Part shown: in pieces, positions 13,501 through 22,930 of the stretch
How positions within the stretch are numbered: the stretch's first letter is position 1
How the letters are laid out: the number at the start of each line of letters is the position of its first letter
Source: Planococcus citri
Taxonomy: Eukaryota > Arthropoda > Insecta > Hemiptera > Pseudococcidae
Direction: 5' to 3'
Length of the DNA stretch: 64,000 nucleotides
Assembly: GCF_950023065.1 (NCBI RefSeq)
Contig: NC_088679.1
Span: forward strand, 17,050,001-17,114,000
Notes under the pieces: model-generated
Told to the model about the DNA's origin: nothing
The model's database searches: none
Seen by the model: only the letters and a program-made list of their open reading frames with translations
Made by a program: the position numbers and the translations under genes

Positions 13501-14774
13501 TTTCAAGCGATTTTTTTAGAACTTCTTCAAAACACTAGATCTTCCAAATCGTATGAAAAAAGGAAATAGGTACTCGACAACTCATCATTTTATAGATTTG
13601 AAATTCATCTACTGTAATCGGCTGTCAAGATCAAAAAGTCAAACCTTCATGACATGATTAAATTTCTAACATCCAGAGATTTATTCGAATTCTCAGGAGA
13701 AATTCAACTTTTGATAAAGACTCCAGATTGGCTCGAAAATGACCAAACTCAATTCGAGTGGCAGAAGGAGGGGGGGGGGGTGGGTAATTTCGAACATAAA
13801 CAAATTTTTATATTTACAACTCAAAATTTACCACTATAACGAGCTATTTCTGTATAATTTTCAAACTTTTTAAAAAAATCGAGAAATCAACTTTCAGCAG
13901 CTCAAAATTTTTGCTCGATTGAAGATGACAAATCAACAAAGGGTCACCTACCTACTGAGATTACAAAATTTTCTACTTCTGGAATTGAGATTGCACTCCA
14001 CTTTACAATCAGATAATTACTAGTGCCCCTAGGGTCTCTCCCTGTGACCCCAACTTCTCGACTCTTGCCTTTGTTTTGTCAAACATCTTTTCAAAAATTT
14101 GATTTTCAATCTTATGCTCACCCTTAGCTCATTGCTTTAGTCTACCTTTATACTTCCAAAATTGCAAGAATCCTTCTATCAAGTCGGAATTTCCTCCAAA
14201 AAAATTCAACTCCCATTTCTTTGAAAAAAATTTAGCGAAATCAGTCTATTAGGAGAGCTGGCAAATTACAACTTCAAAAAAAAAAAAAAACTTAAAATAT
14301 TTTTCAAATAGAAAAAAATGCAATCATTTTCACTTTTTCAATCATTCTAATCCAACGCTGTACCTCAAAATAAAGTAATCACTTATAGTTATATACATCA
14401 ACTTCATCCAAAATTCATCTCTAGAAACCATAAAAATCTTCGACTTCTCCAACCAGTCCCATTAATGAAAATTCTTTCATTTCGCAGGAATAATCCCAGA
14501 CGCTCTACGCACAAACTGCAGTAAATGCAACGAGCGACAAAAAATGAACACCGGACGAGCTCTGGCATATTTACTCCACTACAAACCCGAATACTGGTAC
14601 GAGCTACTCAATCGTTTCGATCGAGATGGCAGTTTCAGACGAAAGTTGAACATCGATATAGACGAAAGCTCCGAATACTCGAGCTCGAGCACATCGGTAC
14701 GTAAAATACGAAGCCTGTTTTCCAAGGAATCGGAATCAAAAAGCATCGAAATGAGCTCGGAGAATGACCAATAA
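10504..14774 (+). CDS. Chemosensory protein (CSP/OS-D family) with extended Ser-rich tail
   Basis: Exons 10504-10708 and 14488-14774, joined at phase 1 (AAAC|GTAAGA and TTCGCAG|GA) at the intron position typical of insect CSP genes, give 163 residues. A signal peptide (MPAALWFLCFCLLNLCLG) is followed by the CSP domain: YITRYDYLDIDKIL, the four cysteines in exact C-X6-C-X18-C-X2-C spacing, then EYWYELLNRFDRDGSFRRK. CSPs are small secreted helical proteins that bind hydrophobic ligands in the sensillar lymph or elsewhere. After the domain come about 45 extra residues, acidic and Ser-rich (ESSEYSSSSTSV onward), absent from most members. The 3.8 kb intron contains repeats and a hAT MITE. ATTAAA at 14958-14963 is a possible polyadenylation signal. 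A paralogue lies at 48142-49530. Confidence 0.93.
11218..11395 (+). repeat. Two-copy tandem duplication in the CSP intron
   Basis: About 91 bases are repeated: GTAGAGTGGACATGTGGTCG starts at 11227 and again at 11318. Both copies run on through GAAAAATTGAAGAAAG into a C-rich run and TCCTTCCCG. The copies differ by few substitutions and by C-run length, so the duplication is recent. Confidence 0.85.
11640..13040. repeat. Degenerate GGCAATTTT/GCAAAAA repeat block inside the CSP intron
   Basis: Loosely repeating 30-45 base units built from words such as GGCAATTTTTGG, GCAAAAAAGC and AGACTTTTTGGC. The start (GACAAAATGAGAGCAAAACA, followed by ATGCAGAAAAAAA) matches the start of the larger block near 27060. 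The block is interrupted by the hAT MITE at 12264-12739. Confidence 0.7.
12264..12739. mobile_element. hAT-type MITE with 8-bp target duplication (GTAGAAT-rich)
   Basis: 476 bp, beginning CAGGGTTG and ending CAACCCTG, flanked on both sides by the identical octamer GCAATTAT (12256-12263 and 12740-12747). CAGGG termini and an 8-bp duplication are the hAT signature. The interior is mostly reiterations of GTAGAAT, in plus orientation in the left third (12280-12396) and inverted in the right (12606-12728). Removing the element and one octamer restores a phrase typical of the surrounding repeat (GGCAATTATTGGCAAAAA), which supports a real insertion. No ORF. Confidence 0.93.
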
Positions 14775-15904
14775 TGAGAACCTCACTCGACTATAATTTT
14801 AATCCTATAAGCATAATGTGATAATTACTCAAACTTCTTTCGAACATTTCGCCGAAACTCGAAAGCAAGTACTCGTAAGATATTAAGAAAGCATTCATCA
14901 ACCTAAATTCTCAAACCTGATAAACGCCATTCTCAGAGCCTGAGTTTTTTGACGTCAATTAAAGAAAAACAAAAATTCTCTTTCTCTGCGTAGTAAGCAG
15001 TAGGCATATCGAGTTGCGACTCATGTTGACAATTTTTTTTACCATTTTATTATACACGTTACCTTCGAGTAAAGAAAGACTACGTTTTAAAAACTTTTAT
15101 ACATCTACTCGTAATTCGCGTATTCGATCCATGTAGAAGTACCTGTGTCTTTGAATGACATTGTAATTTCAAGCGAACAAGTTTACTCTCTTTTTTTTTA
15201 CTTCGTTTTGTTTTCAGTTTCGTTTTATTTATTTATTTTTTTTTCGAATTTTCGTTAAGATGTCGTATTATACTCTTATTATAGAATACTTAGATTTTAC
15301 GAGTTTACTTCCAAAACTCCTCCCTCTCTTTTTAATGTTCCTTTTTTTAAAATTATCATTTTCAAGGCTATATTTTGCGTAAGCTTTGATGTCTGTAGGT
15401 AAACTTATCGTTGAAACAGGCAATTTTGGCAAACCGAGTATTTCCTTCCATCTTGTCCGCCGGATATTAAAGCTATAGAAATTCACAAATAAGCTAGAGC
15501 GGTATACGAAGAGGGAAATAATTACGATTTGCGAGAATCTCGTTTTTTATATACTCGTACTCGGTTTAATAAGCAAACTATAGCGTTTAATAACTCGATT
15601 TATTATTTGTACCTTAATCATACACGAGGCCCTTTTTTATAATCATTATTCACTTACCAAAGAAAATGGAGCACAGTGGAGTGAACTTTTGGCACTTTAA
15701 TTGGCTACCACGATCACTTTGTTGTAGGTATAAATTTATACGTTTTTGCAAACAGCAAAATGGGCGAGGGTAAATCGAGCGCACCAATCACATTATTTTT
15801 GAATAACGCTAAATGCTTAATTCTAGGTGAGATTTTATTCGAAAGTTCCAATAAAGCTCATCTCGTACATGTGCATCATAACAATATACATACCTACATT
15901 TTAT
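14775..15904. other. 3' flank of the CSP gene and intergenic sequence
   Basis: Contains the likely 3' UTR of the CSP gene (ATTAAA at 14958). No further gene is supported; an 85-codon open frame starting at 15760 runs into the repeat element at 15905 and is treated as chance. Confidence 0.5.
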
Positions 15905-15967
15905 CAGAGGCGGATTTTAGTTTCCCTGATACGTTGAAAATCAAAAAAAAAGGCACGATTTCTACGA

Positions 15968-16010
15968 GTTATGTATTGAAAGAGATGAGGATTCTCTTTC
16001 AATACATAAC
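15968..16010. repeat. Perfect 17-bp inverted repeat (hairpin)
   Basis: GTTATGTATTGAAAGAG (15968-15984) is followed after nine bases by its exact complement (15994-16010). It lies just inside the left end of the element at 15905. It could be a small fold-back or a remnant of an inverted duplication. Confidence 0.85.
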
Positions 16011-16309
16011 TACTTAACTAGTAAATAGGACTTGATGATTTCGAAAATTAGCCATGTTGTGGTCATTGAATCAATCTTTCATGACCTATCAAAAATAGTT
16101 TTTTACTTTGGTGGTGGGGGGGGGGGATTCATTCGCGAACAATTGAAAAAAAATGATCATTAGCTAATTTTCATGAAAAATAACGACGATAAAATTATTC
16201 AGACGTCGATTTTTTTCCCAAATCAAGGTTAAACTAATGCGTAATAATCGAGTAAAATAAATTTTGAACGATTCAATGCATTGCACGCTAACATATTTTC
16301 ATAGGAAAT

Positions 16310-17975
16310 AAAAAGTGATTCAGTAATTCGCGAACGATTCAATCCTTCTGAAAAGAAAATAATTGAATTTTTGATGAAAAATCCTAATCAAAACAATTCA
16401 GTCAGTTCTATTCGAACGATTTTGTCATCATATTTTTTGAGTGAAATCTATTCAGTTGTTGACGAACGGTTCAAAATTCAGAAAGATGAATCGCAGGTCG
16501 TATTTTCTTCCCAAAAATTCAAGATCAAAATAATTAAAATGATTTTGAACGAATGAACAATTCAAAATCCACTTTATGATTAAAATGAAGTGATTCAGTC
16601 GTTCGCGAACGACCTTATACTGTCGGTTTTAGAATCAAAATCACAATTTAATGATTCAATCGTTCGCGAATGATTCAATTCAACATCTTGACAACAAAAT
16701 TGCGAGCAGTATTTTTTCGCGATGAATTTAATTTCAAGATCGAAAAAAATTAGTTGATTTTGAAAAATTATACAACCGCTCGTTTAAATCAAAATGATGT
16801 GATTCAGTCGTTCGCGAACGATTCAGAATTCCCGAAAAAAAGAGATCTCGTGATTGAAATTTGTAGAAAGGAAAAAACTCAACTTTACTCGGAACAATTC
16901 CGACAAAATTTCAATTAAAATTGAAACGAAACGATTCAGTCGTTCGCGAATGATTCAAAACTAAATTGAGAAAAAAATCACCAGCATTATTTTTTTCCTA
17001 AAATTATTTAATATGAAAGTAATTTAGTCAATCCTGAGCTTACCAATACCAAATTTCAAAATGAAGTGATTCAGTCGTTCGCGAACGATTCAAAATTCAA
17101 AGAAATGATCAAGTTCTTGGTGATATTCTTCGTGAAAACTCGACATAAAAAAATTAACAATTCAAGAATCGAAATGAAAAATAATTCGATTGGATTAATT
17201 CTGAACTAGAACGACTCCGCATTCCAATTGAAATTTAGCAAATGATTGATTCAATTGAGTCGTTCGCGAATGATTCAAAATTATAAAAAATAAATCCTCT
17301 GCTAGAAAATTCAAGATAGAAATAATTCATCATTCTGTTTTAGAATAATTCAACAGTCAAGTTGAAATTGAAAATATAAGAATGATTCAGTCGTTCGTGA
17401 ATGATTCAAAATTGAAAAAAGTTACCAGCAGTATTTTCTTCCTAAAATTATTCAATATGAAAGTAATTTAGTCAATCCTGAGTTTACCAATGCCAAATTT
17501 AAAAATAAAGTGAATAAGTCGTTCGCGAACGATTCAAGTTCTTCGCGATATTCTTCAAGAAAATTCGACATTAAAAAAATCAAAAACCGAAATGAAAAAT
17601 AATTCGATCAATTCTGAACGAGAACGACTCTGCATTCCAATCAAAATTTAGCAAATGATTGATTCAATTTAGTCGTTCGCGAATGATTCAAAATTTGAAA
17701 AAATGAATCTCTAGCAATAATCTTCTATAAGGAAGAAAAAAAACAAGTTCAAAGTAATGTAGTTGATTTTGAATAGCTCTACAAACACTTCAAATGAAGT
17801 GATTCAGTCGTTCGCGAACGATTCAAAACTCAAAAAACTGATAACGAGCAATCCTTTCTTTAAAAAATGGGGGAAATAAAAATGAAAATCAGGATGAAAA
17901 ATTTCAATTGATTCCGGATGATTTTTCATTAAAGCCGAAATTCGTGATGAGGTAATTCAGTCGTTCGAGAACGAT
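16310..17975. repeat. Array of palindromic TCGTTCGCGAACGA cores spaced about 60-180 bp
   Basis: Cores occur near 16320, 16455, 16595, 16655, 16805, 16936, 17072, 17262, 17388, 17518, 17671, 17806 and 17960. The perfect form TCGTTCGCGAACGA is a 14-bp palindrome, usually framed as GATTCAG...TTCAAAA. Sequence between cores is AT-rich; a higher-order duplication of about 420-445 bp is visible (the block from 16997 recurs from 17441). Arrays with this spacing arise by unequal exchange; the conserved centre suggests a bound site or selection for self-complementarity. Confidence 0.9.
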
Positions 17976-18123
17976 TCTAACAATAGAAAATTGAATCACG
18001 AGTGATTTTCAATGGTAAATCATTCTACTCATTATTAAAAAATAATAACTAGGAGTTCCGAAAAATCAATTTTTGATAAATCTGCCTTTCTCTCGTCCAG
18101 AAAGATCTCAAAATCCGCCCCTG

Positions 18124-20516
18124 ATATCCATTACACATAATTATTTAACTTATTTATTTTACATTACACGATCATGTCGGTTATTTTAACCTCTGTACAA
18201 AGAAATTAGACAATTAAGTGTGTTTCTACGTCATCTCGTATTATTCTAGTACTTATTTGTAATTGTTCTTTTTTACCATTTTTATTTATTATTATTTTAT
18301 CAAAAATTTATAAATCGAGCATTTAGTCTATAAATATATCTATTTCTGTCTTTGTTTCATTTCTCGCTTTCTTAACTCCAATAAACACCTCGAAAATGTA
18401 ACCTTAACCATCACTCATCCTACCTACATGAAAACATTGAAAACTCTGGCTACCAATAATGGTTGAATTTTTTTTATCGCAGATAATTACCAAAATATGT
18501 AAGTATTGTACATGTACATACTACGAGTACATTTTGGCATCGACGAGAATTTTCGTATTTTAAATTACGACAATTTTGAGGACAAGACAATGAGTAAGTA
18601 AACGTGCACAGAAAAAGCAATTAAAACCTCGTAAAATGAATAAAAACGCGTCCTCACTTAATGCAAAACCGGTGCTCGTAAGTTGGCAGTGCAAAGAGCA
18701 AGGACAACGACCAAGCATCGGTTCCAGACGTTCGTTCCATATGATTACGATAAGGAACAGCATCGAACATCGACAATGTATTATAATCGCACCTCGAGCA
18801 TTCGAATCAGATCGATATCGATCATGTTGCTCGTAAATATAAACACGATGGTGAAATGTTTTTCCTCTTCGTTGAGAAATTGTTTACCCATAAAAATGAA
18901 CTTGAAGTAAGCATTATCGTATACGAGTTATGTCTTCTTCGAAGGATATTTTTTCGACACGCGATCATTTTGTTCGGACAACTTTTAAAGAAGAGGAAAT
19001 GTCGACTAGACGGTTTGTTTTTCTGCTCAGAATATCTAATACTACTCAGTTGTACCGTAAAAATCAGATTAAAATTTTTATGGTACCAAACAACGATAGT
19101 AATTTTCATCGTTAAAAACCCAAATCCAATTAGGTATACCTACCTATCTATTTCAGAACGTTAATTCTACTTAAAAAATTCAACTCGATAAAACAATACT
19201 TACATGTAAATTGTGTAATTTCAATTTGTAGACTTATAAGGGTATCTACCAAACTACCTACTGTCACGCTGAGTAAATTTGGCTGATAAAAATACTCGTT
19301 AAGGAAACGAGCAGTGAATTTTATAGAAGGGTTAATCAGAAAAATACACGTCGTATTATGTTCTATTGTTCCTACTCGAGTAAAATCAGACAAACGAGTA
19401 AATGTATTTATAATCTATCGAATCTGGAATTACGAGGATTTGACGATTAGCGATGATTTTTTGACAGGTGAATGTCAAGGTTTTTATATTTTTAACGCCA
19501 TAATTATCCTTTTTGTTGCAAAGAATTCAAACCACGTGCTGAGAGATTTCGCCAGAGGCGCCTAATTACGACATTAGGCACGCGATTAGCGAATTTTTTC
19601 AAGTACTCGGAGATGATTTACGTTTGCGAAACGAGTGATTCGTTTTTTTTTTTTTGTAAGTTGTTGATTTCAGATACGATTCTAGAAAATTCTGTTACAT
19701 TTATTATTAAGAAGAACGAGATGAATAATTTTTCAAAAAAAGAAATCTGGTGATGGTAATCGCTTTTTGCGATTCAACTATTTAGGTACACGTAATTTTT
19801 TGGGGCAGCTGATTGCAGTTAATGCAGAGCTCGTAAAGACATAAATCTATACCTTACGTCATCGAGAAAGTCAAATCATAGATATGAATAAAGTAACGAA
19901 GTTCACAAAATATTATAACAAGAACAATATACCAAACACGAGCTCAATATTTCAAGTTATTTTCCTTCAATTTTTCATGTCCTTAAATAAATACATGAAT
20001 GTATAAGAAGTTGTATGACTCCACTCCTGTAAAAAATTTTCCTTTCAACATGGTAAGTTAGTTGTTCAACTCGACATCAGAAGTAATTTTCAACAGAGTA
20101 AGGGATGTATTTGATTTTTACCTTAATAAAAAAAAGACTATTCAACAAAAAAATAATAAAAAAATTACTAATAAAACAAAAATGGCTCAGAAAATCTGAA
20201 AAAGATTACCAAATACTATTCCATGTATTTCATGAAAATTTTCATAAAACCACATATCTCAACTTTCAAACTGGCAAGGACAATTTAGCAAAAAAAATGT
20301 ATTGGAATAGTATCCAGCTAAAAACAACTTCACGAGTGTAATAATCTTGTAATTATAAACACTCAAAAAAAAAAACAATTGACGATCCGAATTACAAGTA
20401 AGTAAAGGAAAATATTCACATACCAATTTTAAATTTTTTTCTCACAATCAAATCTCTACATACTTCTTTTAATTTGCTGAAGCTGCTATATGAGGGATTC
20501 GGCTCCATACCACTAG
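18124..20516. other. Intergenic, no gene supported
   Basis: Short open frames of 60-100 codons on both strands (for example 18856-19164 plus and 18822-19109 minus) overlap one another and lack domain or splice support. No repeat family is conspicuous from 18560 to 19600, and this part is slightly less AT-rich than its surroundings. No RNA gene was recognised. Confidence 0.45.
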
Positions 20517-22137
20517 GGTCATTCCATGTCAACTCAACCAACGTTTTTGAGTCATGTCATTCAATTTCGCTTAATTTTTTTTTTACAATATATACCCACC
20601 CAGTAAGTAAGAACCCCGCAATTAGTTTGGTCCCAGACCCCTCAGGGGGCGGGTGGAGGGGCTTCCATTATTTTCACATTGTCTCGAGGTACTCAACTTC
20701 AGCAGCCCATTCCTCCAAAACTATGATACTTTGATCAAAACTGATTTCACAGTTCGAAAGGGCATTGCATTTAGAACTTTTTAAGCATTTTGAAATGTTC
20801 AAAAGTTCAAAGTTGAACTTTCAAATTGAAAGTACAAATTTCAAAATGGCGCTGTAAGTGGGAGCTACCATTTAAAATTTTGAAAAAATTTCCTTAGATG
20901 TACCTTTTGATGCTATTTCGAAATATTCAAGTTTCGAGATGGGATCTCTCAATGGAGGGGGAGCACCCCAACCCCCAATTTTGGGCGAAACTTTCGAAAG
21001 AAAATCTGGGGCATGTGATATATCGAATTGTATGTTTTTGGTGACGCTGAACACGAATATGACGTCAGATTTTTGATAGGACCCCATCCACGGCCCCCAG
21101 CAGCCAGCATCTCCCCAAAGGGGGTAAAAGTTCAAAAAAGCGTTTTGTTCGTGTGACACATGGAATAGTATGTTTTTGGTGACGCTGAACATGAATATGA
21201 CGTCAGATTTGTGATTGGACCCCATCCACGGCCTCCAACAATTTTTTTGGACTTTTACCTATTGGGGGAGGTTCCGGGGGCCATGGGTGAAGTCAATTCG
21301 AGAAACTAAGGCAATATTCGTGTTCAGCGATATCGAAAACATTCCATTTCATGTGTCACACGAATGTAGCCATCTTGGGGGGGGGGGGTCACCCCTTTTA
21401 GGGAGGTGCTGGGGGCAGTGGATGGGGTCCAATCACAAATCTGACGTCATATTCGTGTTCAGCGTCACCAAAAACATACTATTCCATGTGTCACATGAAC
21501 AAAACGATTTTTTGAACTTTTGCCCCCTTTGGGGAGGTGCTGGGGGCCGTGGATGGGGTCCTCTCAATAATCTGACGTCATATTCGTGTTCAGCGTCACC
21601 AAAAACATACAATTCGATATATCACATGCCCCAGATTTTCTTTCGAAAGTTTCGCCCAAAATTGGGGGTTGGGGTGCTCCCCCTCCATTGAGAGATCCCA
21701 TCTCGAAACTTGAATATTTCGAAATAGCATCAAAAGGTACATCTAAGGAAATTTTTTCAAAATTTTAAATGGTAGCTCCCACTTACAGCGCCATTTTGAA
21801 ATTTGTACTTTCAATTTGAAAGTTCAACTTTGAACTTTTGAACATTTCAAAATGCTTAAAAAGTTCTAAATGCAATGCCCTTTCGAACTGTGAAATCAGT
21901 TTTGATCAAAGTATCATAGTTTTGGAGGAATGGGCTGCTGAAGTTGAGTACCTCGAGACAATGTGAAAATAATGGAAGCCCCTCCACCCGCCCCCTGAGG
22001 GGGCTGGGACCAAACTAATTGCGGGGTTCTCACAGTCTTACTGGGTGGGTATATATTGTAAAAAAAAAATTGAGCGAAATCGAAAGACATGACTTTCAAA
22101 ATCGCCTTTTTTTTGGTTGAGTTGACATGGAATGACC
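20517..22137. mobile_element. Fold-back element with arms of about 720 bp and target duplication
   Basis: Ends are inverted (GGTCATTCCATGTCAACTC at the left, its complement at the right) and flanked by the direct repeat CACTAG (20511-20516 and 22138-22143; CCACTAG if the shared base is counted). The left arm 20517-21233 is the near-exact complement of the right arm 21418-22137. The loop 21234-21417 holds a divergent internal unit. The arms contain tandem units of about 131 bp marked by GAGGTGCTGGGGG, GGATGGGGTCC, CTGACGTCATATTCGTG and GTCACCAAAAACATAC. Open frames appear on both strands only because of the symmetry. The superfamily is not identified. Confidence 0.88.
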
Positions 22138-22718
22138 CACTAGTAATATTACTAATACTCAATTAATTTTTGCATGTTTTCTCAATTTCATATTTTCTGA
22201 TTTTTTTTGACCAAGAAAATTCATTTTTGCTGTCTTTATGGCAAAAGCACCTACCTAGTCATTTTTCGCTTGAAAATCGGAATCATTTTTCAGATAAATA
22301 TCACTTCTTCTCAAAAATTATGATTTTTATACCAAAGTGGCCATTTTTGCAAAAAAATTAACTCATTTCCTATCAGAATCATTTTTTTGTTCAACATGTT
22401 CAATTGTTCATTTTCGCTGAGAATAATCATTTTTCGCCTAAAACACCAATTTTCGGTGAATTTTTGAAAATTTAAAAACTTCAAAAAACATATTTCGAGG
22501 GAAATTTCAACTTTTTAAATGAAATAACCCTTTTTTTTTTGAGGAAAGTGAAAACGTATACTGAATAATTCCCATTATCAACTCCCATACACCGAAATTG
22601 CTCATTTTGGGCAGTTCTGGAGCATCCGGCGATTTTTTAATTTTCTCCAGAAATCCCACATCGCCCTGAAAAAGGCCAAACATGAACGTCAGCATTCACA
22701 ACCTCGGTCGGTGCTTAT
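22138..22718. other. Intergenic, no gene seen
   Basis: AT-rich sequence of the common degenerate type with many ATTTTT words, starting at the right-hand CACTAG of the fold-back element. Nothing else supported. Confidence 0.5.
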
Positions 22719-22729
22719 AGGGCATCCTC

Positions 22730-22919
22730 AGGAGTGTGAAGGGTATAAGAAGAGGAGTGTGAAGGGTAAGAAGTGTTTCCTTTTCAGGGAGGAGTGCGGT
22801 GTGGATGGTATGGGTGTAGGATGCAGGAAGAGGTCTTCTATTAGGGAAAAACTTGGTCGCTGGGGTCACTTGTCTAAAGCGTGCTTCAGCAACACCCCTA
22901 CCAAAAAAAAAAAAAAAAC
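22730..22919 (+). mobile_element. Retroposed fragment with poly-A tail and 11-bp target duplication
   Basis: A GC-richer insert of about 190 bp ends in roughly 16 A residues (22903-22918) and is flanked by AGGGCATCCTC at 22719-22729 and again at 22920-22930. This is the mark of target-primed reverse transcription. The plus-strand frame reads KGKKCFLFREECGVDGMG, then GRWGHLSKACFSN, resembling a decayed CCHC zinc-knuckle end of a retrotransposon ORF1. It could be a 5'-truncated LINE or mRNA fragment moved in trans. Confidence 0.8.
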
Positions 22920-22930
22920 AGGGCATCCTC

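Larger units (their letters stand above)
15905..18123. mobile_element. Putative hAT-like non-autonomous element carrying a palindrome array
   Basis: The left edge CAGAGGCGGATTTT (15905-15918) and right edge AAAATCCGCCCCTG (18110-18123) are inverted and resemble the CAGNGGCGGA ends common in insect hAT elements. The flanking octamers differ, so no target duplication supports the boundaries. The interior from about 16310 to 17975 is an array of about thirteen copies of GATTCAGTCGTTCGCGAACG-type palindromes. No transposase ORF is present. Confidence 0.5.

Noticed and set aside
15760..16017. 85-codon frame starting MGEGKSSAP
   Set aside because: It crosses the element boundary at 15905 and ends in the 17-bp hairpin; no domain.
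15897..18131. Target-site duplication for the palindrome-array element
   Set aside because: The octamers outside CAGAGGCGG and CCGCCCCTG do not match, so the boundaries remain tentative.
20872..21768. Frames of 60-158 codons repeated on both strands
   Set aside because: They mirror each other because of the fold-back arms; the sequence is GC-rich repeat without domain similarity.
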